Notes: generated by a model not told the origin, from the letters alone. Counted from the first letter of the stretch, positions 51,629-60,728 are shown. The stretch: DNA of 64,000 nt from JBHFEI01 sp041928815 (GCF_041928815.1 NZ_JBHFEI010000011.1:119787-183786); one strand, 5' to 3'. Numbers and translations are program-made.

Positions 51629-53032
51629 ATGACCCCTGCCCATGGCGCCCCGCCCGCCCCCGATGCCGCCGGCCCCTTCGCTGGAAGGTCCGCCGCCCAG
51701 CTCGCCGCCCTGATTCAGACCGGGGCGCTCGATCCGGTGGCGCTCGCCGAACGCACGCTCGACGCGATCGAGGCCCATCCGGACAAGGCGATCTTCCTCT
51801 CCGTCTCGCGCGAACGCGCTGTTGCCGAAGCGAAGGCCTCTTCGAGGCGTATCCGCGAGGGCCGCTCGCTCGGCCTGCTCGACGGCGTGCCCGTCGCCTG
51901 GAAGGACCTCTTCGACACGGCCGGCACGGTGACGACGGCGGGCTCGACCGTGCTCGGCGAAAACCCGCCGGCCGGGAGGGACGCGGGCGTCGTTTCCGCC
52001 TTGAAGGACGCCGGCATGATCGCGGTCGGCCGGGTCAACATGAGCGAGTTCGCCTTTTCCGGCCTCGGCCTCAACCCGCATTACGGCACGCCGCTGAACG
52101 CCTGCGCGACCGACATGCCACGCATTCCGGGCGGGTCTTCCTCCGGCTCCGGCGTCGCCGTCGCCGCCGGCCTCGTCCCGGTCTCGATCGGCTCCGACAC
52201 CGGCGGCTCGGTGCGCATTCCTGCCGCCTTCAACGGCATCGTCGGCTACAAGGCGACCCGAGGGCGCTACGACATGGCGGGCGTCTTCCCGCTGTCGAAG
52301 AGCCTCGATTCGCTGGGACCCCTCTGCCGCACCGTGCAGGACGCAGTCTGGGTCGACGCGGCGATGCGCCGGGCCGCGCCCGCGATCGTCCGCGAAAGCC
52401 TTGCGGGACGAGAGATCGTCGTGCCGGTGAATGTCGTCTTCGACGGGGCGGAGGACGGCGTCGTCGCCGCCTTCGAGGCGGGGCTGGAGCGATTGCAGGC
52501 GGCCGGCGCGAGGGTGACGCGACTTGCCATCCCCGCCTTCGACGAGATCCTCGCCCTGATGTCGACCCATGGCGCGCTGGTAACGGCGGAGGCCTATGCG
52601 CTGCACCGCGCCCGCATCGAGGGACCGCAGGCGGACGCGATCGACCGCCGCGTCGTCACCCGCACCCGGCTCGGCGAGGCGATCTCGCTTTCGGCCTATA
52701 TCGGCATCCTCGACGCCCGCGCCCGCCTCATCGCCGAGGTGGACGCGCTCGTCGCCGGGCGGCTCGTCGCCTTCCCGACCGTCGCCCATGTCGCGCCGCC
52801 GCTCGAACCGCTGAAGACCGACGACGCGCTCTTCGTCGCCACCAACGCGAAGACGCTGCGCAACACGCTGATCGGCAATTTCCTCGACTGGTGCGGCGTG
52901 TCGATCCCCTGCGGCACCGGCGCGGCCGGCATGCCGGTCGGATTCCTGCTCTCCGCCACCGCACGGCGGGACGAGGCGCTGCTGTCGGCAGCGCTTGCCG
53001 CCGAGCCCGCCCTGCGCGGCGACCTCACCTGA
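51629..53032 (+). CDS. Amidase signature family enzyme
   Basis: Amide hydrolase of 467 residues. The Ser-Ser-Lys triad is complete: Lys92 (VAWKDLFDTAG), the cis-Ser170 in IPGGSSSGSGVAVAAG, and the nucleophile Ser194 in SDTGGSVRIPAAFNG. The start at 51629 is chosen because the frame upstream overlaps the previous gene. No signal peptide, so it acts in the cytosol. Beside a cyclic-imidase-like enzyme it is the natural candidate for hydrolysing the half-amide made by ring opening, which is inference. Confidence 0.92.
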   Translation: MTPAHGAPPAPDAAGPFAGRSAAQLAALIQTGALDPVALAERTLDAIEAHPDKAIFLSVSRERAVAEAKASSRRIREGRSLGLLDGVPVAWKDLFDTAGTVTTAGSTVLGENPPAGRDAGVVSALKDAGMIAVGRVNMSEFAFSGLGLNPHYGTPLNACATDMPRIPGGSSSGSGVAVAAGLVPVSIGSDTGGSVRIPAAFNGIVGYKATRGRYDMAGVFPLSKSLDSLGPLCRTVQDAVWVDAAMRRAAPAIVRESLAGREIVVPVNVVFDGAEDGVVAAFEAGLERLQAAGARVTRLAIPAFDEILALMSTHGALVTAEAYALHRARIEGPQADAIDRRVVTRTRLGEAISLSAYIGILDARARLIAEVDALVAGRLVAFPTVAHVAPPLEPLKTDDALFVATNAKTLRNTLIGNFLDWCGVSIPCGTGAAGMPVGFLLSATARRDEALLSAALAAEPALRGDLT

Positions 53033-53057
53033 ACACGGAAACCCGAAGGAGACCACC

Positions 53058-54026
53058 ATGTGCATGGCCTGCTACGTCGACGAAGCGACGAAGAACAAGA
53101 TCGTCGCCTACAATGCCGAATTCCATAAGGTGTCGAAGAGCCCCTTCGGCAGCGACGACGAGATCGGCATGCTGAACCTGATCGACGCGCAGTCGCGTTC
53201 GGCGATCATCGGCCGCACCGATGCCGCCAAGGTCTTCGACCTTTCCGTCGATCATTTCATCGGCATGCCCGGCTGGTTCGGCGCCGGCGACCAGCCCTAC
53301 CAGATCTGGATGACCCACACGCCGCAGGGCGAGATCGTCGCCAATTCGATGGGCGTCACCCGCGAGCAGAACGAGCTCGTCGCCTATTCCGGCGACGCGA
53401 TCTCGATGTACACCCATTGCGGCACCCATATCGATACGTTCAACCATTTCGGCTATAACGGCGAGATCTTCAACGGCTTCACCGCCCGCGACCATCTCGG
53501 CAGCCGCGTCTGGGAAAAATGCGGCCCGGAGAAGTACCCGCCAATCTTCGCGCGCGGCGTGCTGCTCGACATCGCCGCGCTTCATGGCGTGCCGACGCTG
53601 CCGCCGAGCCATCCGATCGGCAAGGCCGACATCGAGGCCTGCCTGAAGAAGCAGGGCAGCGTGCTGAAGCCCGGCGACGTCGTGCTGCTGCACACCGGGC
53701 AGATGAAGCTCTGGCCCGACATGGCGTTTACCAAGAACACGCCCGGCCTCAACCGCGAGGGCGCCGAATATCTCGCCAAGCACGGCGCGATCATGATCGG
53801 CGCCGACAACCTGACGCTGGAGCAGACGCCGTCGGCGCACGAGCTGAACTTCTTCCCGGTCCATTGCTACCTGCTCGCCGAGGCCGGCGTGCCGATCCTC
53901 GAAATGGCCTATCTCGACGAGCTTGCCGGCGAGAAGCTCTACGAATTCGCCTTCTTCGGCGCCTGCATCAAGCTGCGCGGCGCCACCGGCACGCCGATGC
54001 GCCCCGTCGCCATGCCGCTGCGCTGA
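53058..54026 (+). CDS. Cyclase-family metallohydrolase (KynB/isatin hydrolase-like)
   Basis: Metal hydrolase of 322 residues. The family motif H-x-G-T-H-x-D is intact at His120, His124, Asp126 (THCGTHIDTFNHF). Other marks are GDQPYQIWMTHTPQGEIVAN and LKPGDVVLLHTGQMKLW. Relatives hydrolyse N-formylkynurenine or open the isatin ring, so a cyclic amide or N-acyl substrate fits the rest of the cluster. The ATG at 53058 is behind AAGGAG. MCMACYVDEATKNKIVAYNA at the start has an extra Cys pair. A hairpin follows the stop. Confidence 0.88.
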   Translation: MCMACYVDEATKNKIVAYNAEFHKVSKSPFGSDDEIGMLNLIDAQSRSAIIGRTDAAKVFDLSVDHFIGMPGWFGAGDQPYQIWMTHTPQGEIVANSMGVTREQNELVAYSGDAISMYTHCGTHIDTFNHFGYNGEIFNGFTARDHLGSRVWEKCGPEKYPPIFARGVLLDIAALHGVPTLPPSHPIGKADIEACLKKQGSVLKPGDVVLLHTGQMKLWPDMAFTKNTPGLNREGAEYLAKHGAIMIGADNLTLEQTPSAHELNFFPVHCYLLAEAGVPILEMAYLDELAGEKLYEFAFFGACIKLRGATGTPMRPVAMPLR

Positions 54027-54051
54027 CCGGCGCATCAACACGCCTTGAACG

Positions 54052-54080
54052 CCGCCGCCCGGGCTTTCCCCGGGCGGCGG
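54052..54080 (+). terminator. Operon-end stem-loop of the imide cluster
   Basis: CCGCCGCCCGGG and CCCGGGCGGCGG form 12 perfect base pairs around CTTTC, 26 bases after the cyclase stop. There is no long T-run, so termination efficiency is uncertain, but the place and stability fit the end of the operon. Confidence 0.6.
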
Positions 54081-54151
54081 AGGCGTTATAAGGCGCGTGT
54101 CGACGTTTCGTATCGGAGCGACGCCGGTTGCGCCGGCGTCCGGAGACAGGC

Positions 54152-55216
54152 ATGACCGGCATCCTCAGCGACGCGCGCTCCGCCTTGCCGCGGCTCCTGC
54201 TGGCACTGGCGATCGCCGCCCTCGGCGGCATGCTGTTCTTCTTCCTGCATTTGCCACTCGCCTTCATGCTCGGCGCCATGGCCGCGACCGCGACCGCGGC
54301 GATCCTCGGGCTTCCGGTCGCAACGCCGCGCTCCGTCCGCCCGCCGATGACGGCGCTGATCGGCGTGATCCTCGGCAGCGCGGTGACGCCGGACGTCTTC
54401 GACGCGATGCCGGGCTGGACGCTGCCGCTCGCGCTGCTCCCGCTCTTCCTCCTCGTCAGCGCCACGGTGTCGATCGTCTATTTCCGCCGTGTCGCCGGTC
54501 TCGACCTCAAGACCGCCTATTTCTGCGGCATGCCGGGCGGGCTCGTCGAGATGGTGCTGCTCGGCGCGCAGCATGGCGCCGACGAGCGGACGATCGCGCT
54601 CGTCCATGCGCTGCGCGTTTTCCTCGTCGTGCTGATCCTGCCCTTCTTCATGCAGTTCGCCCTCGGCCTCGACCTCGGCCAGCGGCCGGCGACGGGCGCG
54701 CCGGCCATGCCCGGCCTCACGGATCTCGCCTGGGTTCTCGTCTGCCTCGCCGGCGGATCGCTGGCCGCCCATATGCTGCGCCTGCCGTTGAAATTCCTGC
54801 TCGGGCCACTGCTCTTCAGCCTTGCCCTGCATCTGACCGGCATCAGCCGGTTCCACCTGCCGGACTGGGTGGCGCCGGCGGCGCAGGTGGTGCTGGGCGC
54901 GACGATCGGCTGCCGCTTCGGCGGCATCGACATCCGCCATCTCGCCCGCATCCTGGCGCTCTGCCTCGGCTCGGTGCTGCTCCTGCTTGCGGTGACCGCC
55001 GGTTTCGCCGCACTTGCCGCAAGCCTCGACGCCCATGATTTCACCGCCATGCTGCTCGCCTATTCGCCGGGCGGCCTTGCCGAGATGAGCCTCGTTGCCT
55101 ATGCGCTGCATGTCGAGGTGATGTTCGTCTTCGCGCTCCATGTCGTGCGCGTCGTGCTGGTGGCGTTCGGCGCGGCCCTCGTCTTCCGCCTGCCCTTCTT
55201 CCGGGAGACGCCATGA
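54152..55216 (+). CDS. AbrB-family (AmoR-like) integral membrane protein
   Basis: Membrane protein of 354 residues with about ten helices in two repeated halves. GLPVATPRSVRPPMTALIGV and CGMPGGLVEMVLLGAQHGAD are the conserved blocks of PF05145; the second copy is AYSPGGLAEMSLVAYALHVE. I start at ATG 54152 behind GGAGACAGG. A TTG at 54128 is less likely. Function is not established for the family, although transport of organic compounds is suspected. It overlaps the YqaA-like gene by 4 bases. Confidence 0.88.
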   Translation: MTGILSDARSALPRLLLALAIAALGGMLFFFLHLPLAFMLGAMAATATAAILGLPVATPRSVRPPMTALIGVILGSAVTPDVFDAMPGWTLPLALLPLFLLVSATVSIVYFRRVAGLDLKTAYFCGMPGGLVEMVLLGAQHGADERTIALVHALRVFLVVLILPFFMQFALGLDLGQRPATGAPAMPGLTDLAWVLVCLAGGSLAAHMLRLPLKFLLGPLLFSLALHLTGISRFHLPDWVAPAAQVVLGATIGCRFGGIDIRHLARILALCLGSVLLLLAVTAGFAALAASLDAHDFTAMLLAYSPGGLAEMSLVAYALHVEVMFVFALHVVRVVLVAFGAALVFRLPFFRETP

Positions 55217-55653
55217 ACCTCGTCGCCGCCTGCCTCGGCCTCTTCGGCATCGCCTTCGCCGCCGCCACGATCCTGCCGCTGCAATCGGAGGCGACGCTGC
55301 TCGGGCTGATCTATACGGGAAAGTTCTCCATTCCCCTGCTCGTCGCCGTCGCCAGCCTCGGCAACACGCTCGGCGCCGTCGTCAACTGGTGGATGGGGCG
55401 CCAGGTCGAGCGGTTCCGCGGCCGGCGCTGGTTTCCGGCAAGCGACCGCGCGCTTGCGAAGGCCCGTGCCTGGTATGCCCGCTACGGCCGCTGGACGCTG
55501 CTCCTCTCCTGGCTGCCGCTCGGCGGCGACGCGCTGACGGTGGCGGCCGGCGTGATGCGCGAGCCGCTCTTAAGCTTCGTCCTCTTCGTCGCCATCGCCA
55601 AGACGGGGCGCTATGTCGTCCTCGTGCTCGCGGCGCTGCAGGTGTTCGGCTGA
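55213..55653 (+). CDS. YqaA-like small membrane protein (VTT/DedA superfamily)
   Basis: Membrane protein of 146 residues with about four helices. The core LPLQSEATLLGLIYTGKFSI and VAVASLGNTLGAVVNWWMGR match YqaA, and the RYGRWTLLLSWLPLGGDALT block is the conserved VTT motif region. The usual role of this superfamily is membrane homeostasis and lipid movement. It is convergent with the copper regulator gene, with a 4-base gap. Confidence 0.88.
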   Translation: MNLVAACLGLFGIAFAAATILPLQSEATLLGLIYTGKFSIPLLVAVASLGNTLGAVVNWWMGRQVERFRGRRWFPASDRALAKARAWYARYGRWTLLLSWLPLGGDALTVAAGVMREPLLSFVLFVAIAKTGRYVVLVLAALQVFG

Positions 55654-55657
55654 GCGT

Positions 55658-56098
55658 TCAGAGACCGGAGAGGCCGAATTTCGACGGCAGGTCGGCTGCG
55701 GCCGCGCGCGCGGGATCGGCGAAGTCCGCGAGGATCGGGCAGTCGGGCCGGCCGTCGCCATGGCAGTGGCGGACCAGGTGCTTCAGCGTCTCGGTCATCG
55801 CCCGGATCGCCTCGGCCTTGCGCTCCAGCTCGGCGATATGGTCGAGTGCGATCGCCTTGACGTCAGCACTCGCCCGCCCGCGGTCGCGCCAGAGCGCCAG
55901 AAGCGCCCGCATCTGCTCGACGGAGAAGCCGAGATTGCGCGCCTTGCGGATGAAGCGCAGCGTGTGCACGTCGTTCTCGCCATAAACCCGGTAGTGCGCC
56001 TCCGTGCGCGCGACCGGGTCGATCAGGCCGATGCTCTCGTAGTGGCGGATCATCTTCGCCGAGACGCCGCTTGCCGCGGCCGCTTCACCGATGTTCAT
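55658..56098 (-). CDS. cueR: Copper-responsive MerR-family regulator CueR/HmrR
   Basis: Cu(I)-sensing activator of 146 residues. The N-terminal helix-turn-helix reads MNIGEAAAASGVSAKMIRHY, followed by the long dimer helix. The metal loop near the C-terminus is CHGDGRPDC (C-x7-C), the signature for monovalent coinage metals. It lies 12 bases downstream of copA on the same strand. Its target is most clearly the promoter at 59069-59099 with a 19-base spacer. Confidence 0.95.
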   Translation of the reverse strand: MNIGEAAAASGVSAKMIRHYESIGLIDPVARTEAHYRVYGENDVHTLRFIRKARNLGFSVEQMRALLALWRDRGRASADVKAIALDHIAELERKAEAIRAMTETLKHLVRHCHGDGRPDCPILADFADPARAAAADLPSKFGLSGL

Positions 56099-56110
56099 CG
56101 GGGGTCTCCT

Positions 56111-58384
56111 TTACACCTTGAAACGGTGAAGCCGCAGCGCATTGGCCAGCACGAAGACGCTCGACAGGCCCATGGCGCCGGCGGCGAGCGCCGGCGACAG
56201 GGCGAGCCCAAGCGAGGGCTGCAACAGCCCGGCCGCGACCGGCACCAGCACGACATTGTAGGCGAACGCCCAGAAGAGGTTCTGCGAAATATTGCGCATC
56301 GTCGCGCGGCTGATCGCGATGGCGCGCAGGACCCCTGTGGGGTCGCCGGACATCAGCACCACGTCGGCGCTCTCGATGGCGATGTCGGTGCCGGTGCCGA
56401 CGGCGATGCCGATATCGGCGGCCGTCAGCGCCGGCGCGTCGTTGATGCCGTCGCCGACGAAGGCGAGCCGCTTCCCGCCCGCCCTCAGGCCGTCGATCGC
56501 CTCGACCTTGCCGCCGGGCAGCACCTCGGCGACGACGTGGTCGATGCCGAGATCGCGGCCGATCGCATCCGCCGTGCGGCGGTTGTCGCCGGTGATCATC
56601 GCGACGGAAAGCCCCGAGGCCTTCAGGCGGGCGATCGCCGCGCGCGCGGTCGGCTTGACCGGGTCGGCGACGGCGATCAGCGCGGCGAGCCGGCCGTCGA
56701 TCGCGGCATAGACCGGCGACCTGCCGGCGCGGCCGAGAGCGTCGGCGGCAGGCGCGAAGGGCCCGACATCGATGCCGGCCGCGTACATCGCCCGTTCGGC
56801 GCCGATCAGCAGGTGCCGGCCCTCGACCCTGCCGGTGATGCCGGCGCCGGTCAGCGCCTCGACATCCGCGGCCGGCGCGAGGGTAATGCCGCGCGCGCGC
56901 GCCGCCTGGACGATCGCGCCGGCGACGGGATGTTCCGAGCGGCTTTCGAGACTGGCGACGAGGAGGAGCACCTCGGCCTCGTCGAAACCCTCGGCGACGG
57001 AAAAATCCGTCAGCGCCGGCTTGCCGAGCGTCAAGGTGCCTGTCTTGTCGAAGGCGACGATCCCGACGTCGCGCAGCCCCTGCAGCGCCTCGCCGCGGCG
57101 GAAGAGCACGCCCGCCTCCGCCGCGCGGCCGGTGCCGACCATGATCGAGGTCGGCGTGGCCAGCCCCATGGCGCAGGGGCAGGCGATGATCAGCACCGCC
57201 ACCGCATGGACGAGCGCCGTGCCGATCGACGGGCCGACGAGCAGCCAGGCGATAAAGGTGACGAGGGCGACGGCGATGACGGCCGGGACGAACCAGGCGG
57301 TGACGCGGTCGACCCGAGCCTGGATCGGCAGCTTCGACCCCTGCGCCGCCTCGACCATGCGGATGATGCGCGAGAGCACCGAGGCGGCTCCGACCGTGGT
57401 GGCGCGGCAGGAGAAGGCGCCGTTGCCGTTGAGCGTGCCGCCGACGACCTCGCTGCCGGCCGTCTTCTCGACGGGCAGCGGCTCGCCGGTGATCATCGAT
57501 TCGTCGACGAAGGAGCGGCCCTCGACCAGGAGGCCGTCGACGGGGATCGCCTCGCCGGGGCGGATATGGACGAGATCGCCGCTCTTCACCTCGCCGGCCG
57601 GCACATCCGTGAGCACGCCGTCGCGTTCGACCCGGGCCATGCGCGGCTGCAGGCCGACGAGGTGGCGGATCGCCGCGCCGGTGCGGCCGCGCGCCCGGCT
57701 TTCCAGCATGCGGCCGAAGAGGATCAGCGTGACGATGACGGCGGCAGCCTCGAAATAGACGTTGTCGGCCGCGGCCGGCAGCAAATGCGGCAGGAAGGTC
57801 GCGACCGTGGAATAGCCGAAGGCGGCCGTGGTGCCGAGCACGACCAGCGCATTCATGTCGGGCGCGCCGCGCGATAGGGCGGGAACGCCGTGGCGGAAGA
57901 AGCGCCGGCCGGGCCCGGCGAGCACGAGGGCCGTCAGCACGAACTGGATCCGCCGGCTCGCCTCTCCCCCGATCGTCGCCATCACCCAGTGGTGGATCGC
58001 CGGCACCATGTGCGACCCCATCTCGATGGCGAAGACCGGCAGGGTGAGGGCGGCGGCGATTGCAAGGTCACGGACAAGGGCGGCGGTTTCGCGCGCGCGG
58101 CGCATCCCGGCCTCGTCCGGGACCGGATCGGCCGGCAGCCGGCGGATGTCGTAGCCGGCCTTGCGCACGGCCGCCTCGATCTCCGGCAGGACGTCGCCCG
58201 TCCCGGCGAGCCTGACGGTCGCCGTCTCGGTCGCGAGATTGACCGAGGCGTCGGCCACGCCCGGCACCGTCTTCAGCGCCCGCTCGACCCGGCCGACGCA
58301 GGAGGCGCAGGTCATGCCGTCGATGCCGATGGCAAGGGGTTCGGCCTCGCGGATGCGTCCGGTCGCTGGCGCGGTCATCGTCAT
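56111..58384 (-). CDS. copA: Copper-translocating P1B-type ATPase CopA
   Basis: Copper exporter of 757 residues. One N-terminal metal-binding domain with IDGMTCASC (Cys26, Cys29), eight membrane helices, the translocation motif IACPCAMGLATP, phosphorylation site FDKTGTLT, TGE in MITGEPLP, the P1B-specific SEHP and hinge VGDGINDAPAL. Most family members have one or two N-terminal metal domains, so this is complete. The start is ATG 58384 behind AAAGGA. No MerR-type operator is visible in the gap directly upstream, which holds repeats R1 and R2, so it may depend on the copZ promoter or on an unrecognised one. Confidence 0.96.
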   Translation of the reverse strand: MTMTAPATGRIREAEPLAIGIDGMTCASCVGRVERALKTVPGVADASVNLATETATVRLAGTGDVLPEIEAAVRKAGYDIRRLPADPVPDEAGMRRARETAALVRDLAIAAALTLPVFAIEMGSHMVPAIHHWVMATIGGEASRRIQFVLTALVLAGPGRRFFRHGVPALSRGAPDMNALVVLGTTAAFGYSTVATFLPHLLPAAADNVYFEAAAVIVTLILFGRMLESRARGRTGAAIRHLVGLQPRMARVERDGVLTDVPAGEVKSGDLVHIRPGEAIPVDGLLVEGRSFVDESMITGEPLPVEKTAGSEVVGGTLNGNGAFSCRATTVGAASVLSRIIRMVEAAQGSKLPIQARVDRVTAWFVPAVIAVALVTFIAWLLVGPSIGTALVHAVAVLIIACPCAMGLATPTSIMVGTGRAAEAGVLFRRGEALQGLRDVGIVAFDKTGTLTLGKPALTDFSVAEGFDEAEVLLLVASLESRSEHPVAGAIVQAARARGITLAPAADVEALTGAGITGRVEGRHLLIGAERAMYAAGIDVGPFAPAADALGRAGRSPVYAAIDGRLAALIAVADPVKPTARAAIARLKASGLSVAMITGDNRRTADAIGRDLGIDHVVAEVLPGGKVEAIDGLRAGGKRLAFVGDGINDAPALTAADIGIAVGTGTDIAIESADVVLMSGDPTGVLRAIAISRATMRNISQNLFWAFAYNVVLVPVAAGLLQPSLGLALSPALAAGAMGLSSVFVLANALRLHRFKV

Positions 58385-58833
58385 GATCCCGTCCTTTCCC
58401 TTCGTGAGGCGAGGCCGCCGGAGCAGGAGCGCCTCGGTGTACGATAACTATTAAAAAACAGCAGAATAGAGAGTTTCGGACGATCCCTTGCCGAGCGGAA
58501 AAGGCCCCGAAGCGGATCGCGCAGACACGCGCACCGGTCTTGCGAAACGACAGGCGTGAGGACAAAGGCCCGACGCGCCGGCGCCGATCTGGACGATCGC
58601 GACATGCAAGAGCCCTATGAGGTTCATGCGGAACCGGACAGCTTTCGGCACGTCGTCACCGTCTGTCGTTTCGGGACGACCGCAGCGCGGTTATCCCGGG
58701 CACGCTCCCTCTCTCTGTTTCAACCCATCGTCCGGACGTCGAATCCGCTCCGGATTTGACAGGACATGCTCTCTCCTTTTGTTCTTGTCGCAGTCTCCGG
58801 CGCGTGAGCGATCCCGCTTCGGCTGGACATGCT
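58385..58833. other. Gap between copA and copZ holding composite repeats
   Basis: About 450 bases without a gene. The right half (58661-58833) is made of repeat R2, a spacer and repeat R1 in tandem. A few AT-rich bases at 58440-58480 (AACTATTAAAAAACAGCAG) might carry a copA promoter. No clear CueR box is seen next to copA. Confidence 0.5.
58661..58707. repeat. Intergenic palindromic repeat R2, copy c
   Basis: GTCTGTCGTTTCGGGACGAC, CGCAGC, GCGGTTATCCCGGGCACGCTC. The reverse complement has the same TGTC, GGGATAA, then TCCCGAAACGAC order as the copies at 7231 and 25464. Confidence 0.6.
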
Positions 58834-58836
58834 CTA
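58748..58836. repeat. Intergenic palindromic repeat R1, copy b (extended)
   Basis: CTCTCCTTTTGTTCTTGTCG (58771-58790) followed by AGCGATCCCGCTTCGGCTGG and ACATGCTC (58807-58834). The TAG stop codon of copZ on the minus strand abuts the repeat. The upstream GTCCGGACG and AACCC parts match the gap before the GntR gene at 3985-4065. Confidence 0.75.
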
Positions 58837-59037
58837 GCGCCGCTCGAAGGTGGAGGCATAGCCGGCCTCGGCGAAGGCGGCGGCGATCGCCTCGGGCGCG
58901 ACGTCGCTGATGACGGTCGCCGTCTTCGCCGGAAGATCGACCACCGCCCGGCCGGCGGGGTCGACATCGCGCATGGCGGTCTCGATGGCGCGGACGCAAT
59001 GGCCGCAGCTCATCTCGGGAATGCGGAAGATATACAT
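58834..59037 (-). CDS. copZ: Copper chaperone CopZ (HMA domain)
   Basis: Cytosolic copper carrier of 67 residues, one heavy-metal-associated domain. The metal site is MSCGHC in IPEMSCGHCVRAIETAM, followed by VVDLPAKTATVISDVAPEAI and AEAGYASTFERR, all standard. It hands Cu(I) to CopA. It is transcribed first in the copper group, from a MerR-type promoter with 19-base spacer at 59069-59099, and its TAG stop touches repeat R1. Confidence 0.93.
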   Translation of the reverse strand: MYIFRIPEMSCGHCVRAIETAMRDVDPAGRAVVDLPAKTATVISDVAPEAIAAAFAEAGYASTFERR

Positions 59038-59068
59038 GATCGGTCTCCGTCACGGGGAATGCGCAACG

Positions 59069-59099
59069 GATATAGGGTTTCCCATGATGGGAAGGTCAA
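59069..59099 (-). promoter_or_regulatory. CueR/HmrR-type copper promoter in front of copZ
   Basis: On the minus strand: -35 TTGACC (59094-59099), a 19-base spacer, and -10 TATATC (59069-59074). The spacer contains TTCCCAT-C-ATGGGAA (59079-59093), a perfect dyad. A long spacer with a central dyad is the hallmark of MerR-family activation, and the -35/dyad sequence resembles known HmrR sites (ACCTTCC). Confidence 0.9.
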
Positions 59100-59198
59100 G
59101 GGGGAAACGACGCGGCCGTCGCCGATGGCCGCACGCCCCCCGCATCCCCGCCGGTCAACCGGCGCGGGTCGCAAGCGGCGGATGCGGTGCGTTTCTGT

Positions 59199-59220
59199 CC
59201 CTCTCCCCCGTCGGAGAGGG
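59199..59220. terminator. Stem-loop downstream of the HAD gene
   Basis: CCCTCTCC-N6-GGAGAGGG, 8 perfect pairs, 31 bases after the HAD stop on the minus strand. Similar CCCTCTCC hairpins are common between genes in alphaproteobacteria. No T-run follows. Confidence 0.5.
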
Positions 59221-59250
59221 AGAGGATGGCGCGAAAGGTTGCCGGATGGC

Positions 59251-59934
59251 TCAGGACGCTGCCAGCGACAGGCGTCCGCCGTCGCGGGCGACGACGCGCA
59301 GGCCGCCGTAATGCGGCGTCTTGAAATGCGGCGTCGCGTAGTCCGCCTCATGCGTCGCCGTCAGCACGACGACGTCGGCGCCCGCCGCCTCGCCGGCGCG
59401 GATGCCGGCCGGGGCATCCTCGAAGACGAGGCATTCGGCCGGGTCTACGCCGAGGCGCCGCGCCGCGAGCACGAAGCAGTCCGGGTTCGGCTTGCCGTTG
59501 ACGACGTCCTCGGCCGTGACGATCATCGGCGGCTGCGGGATGCCGGCGGCGGCGAGGCGGCGGGTGGCGAGCTCCCGCGTCGCCGAGGTGACGATCGCCC
59601 AGCGGTCGGACGGCAGCGAGGCGAGGAAATCGAGCGTGCCGGTGAGCGCGACGATGCCGCCGACATCGACCATTTCCTCCTCAAGGATCCGCTGCGCCTC
59701 GGCGTCCGCGTCGATGCCGGGAATGCCGAGCTTCAGGATGTTGTCGAGGATGCGCACGCCGTGCAGCGTCGGGATCAGCGCTTTGGCGTCGATGCCGTAG
59801 CGGCCGCAGAAATCGCCCCAGACGCGCCAGACGACGGCATGGGAATCGAGCAGCGTGCCGTCCATGTCGAAGAGGAAGGCGGCGTAGGAGCGATTGAAGA
59901 CCGGGTGACGGGTGGTGTCGGTGACGGCGCTCAT
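59251..59934 (-). CDS. HAD-superfamily (subfamily IA) phosphatase
   Basis: Sugar-phosphate-type phosphatase of 227 residues. Motif I FLFDMDGTLLDSHAVVW, motif II VTSATRELATRRL, motif III with the Lys in VNGKPNPDCFVLAARRLG and motif IV VFEDAPAGIRAGEAAGADVV. The cap inserted after motif I is helical. It resembles YfbT/glycerol-phosphatase-like sugar phosphatases. The stop of the inositol-phosphatase-like gene overlaps its start, so the two act in one operon with the ROK kinase. Confidence 0.92.
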   Translation of the reverse strand: MSAVTDTTRHPVFNRSYAAFLFDMDGTLLDSHAVVWRVWGDFCGRYGIDAKALIPTLHGVRILDNILKLGIPGIDADAEAQRILEEEMVDVGGIVALTGTLDFLASLPSDRWAIVTSATRELATRRLAAAGIPQPPMIVTAEDVVNGKPNPDCFVLAARRLGVDPAECLVFEDAPAGIRAGEAAGADVVVLTATHEADYATPHFKTPHYGGLRVVARDGGRLSLAAS

Positions 59935-60728
59935 GCCTCGCGGTCCTCGAAGATCGCTTCCAGCTCGGCATAGACGGCCTCGTTGCCAGCGATGACGGGG
60001 TTGCCCTTGTTCAGGCCGTCATTGGCGAGGAAGTCGTTGGTCTTCAGGCCGGCGGCGCGGATGACGGCGATGGCGCCGAGGCAGTCATAGGAGTTGATCA
60101 GCGGCTCGACATAGCCGACGAGACGGCCGGCGGCGACCGAGCAGAGGGTGAGCGCGCCCGAGCCTTCGCGGTAGAACATGCCGCCGCGCGTCAACAGCCG
60201 GCTGAACATCGGCAGGAACTGCTCGGGCTTCACCTTCGGCGAATAGCCGACGCCGCAGATACCCTCGCGGATCGATTGTCCGGGGTGCTTGTCGACCGGC
60301 TTGCCGTTCAGCGTCGCCGGGAAACCGATGCCGCCGGCGAAGAGCTCGGCCCGCGCGGGGGCATAGACCATGCCGAACTGCAGCGCGTTGCCCTTGACGA
60401 AGGCGATCGAGACGCACCAGCTGGAAAGCCCCGAAATGAAGGGCTGGGTGCCGTCGATCGGATCGACGACCCAGATGCCCTGTTCCGGGCTGAAGGCGGA
60501 AATGCCGGTTTCCTCGCCGAAGAAGGCGTCTTCCGGAAAGCTCTCCTTCAGCCGGTCGCGGATCAGGAGCTCGGTGTTGAGATCCGCCTCGCTCGCCATG
60601 TCCTGCATGCCCTTGCTCTTGATCGTCAGGCTGTCGCGGGCGTTGAAATAGGAAAGCGCCAGGTCGCCGGCGTCGCGGATGAGGGTGAGGGCGAAGTCGT
60701 AGCGCCCCTTGATGTCGAAATCGGTCAT
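59931..60728 (-). CDS. Inositol-monophosphatase-family phosphatase
   Basis: Metal-dependent phosphatase of 265 residues. Metal sites: FFGEETGISAF (Glu-Glu) and WVVDPIDGTQPFISGLSSWC (D-x-I-D-G-T). The usual T-x-N-F after DPIDG is QPF here, which is typical of the histidinol-phosphatase-like or sugar-specific subgroup. YVEPLINSYDCLGAIAVIRA is the C-terminal metal-binding block. Lies between the HAD gene (overlap) and the ROK kinase (11-base gap). Confidence 0.92.
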   Translation of the reverse strand: MTDFDIKGRYDFALTLIRDAGDLALSYFNARDSLTIKSKGMQDMASEADLNTELLIRDRLKESFPEDAFFGEETGISAFSPEQGIWVVDPIDGTQPFISGLSSWCVSIAFVKGNALQFGMVYAPARAELFAGGIGFPATLNGKPVDKHPGQSIREGICGVGYSPKVKPEQFLPMFSRLLTRGGMFYREGSGALTLCSVAAGRLVGYVEPLINSYDCLGAIAVIRAAGLKTNDFLANDGLNKGNPVIAGNEAVYAELEAIFEDREA

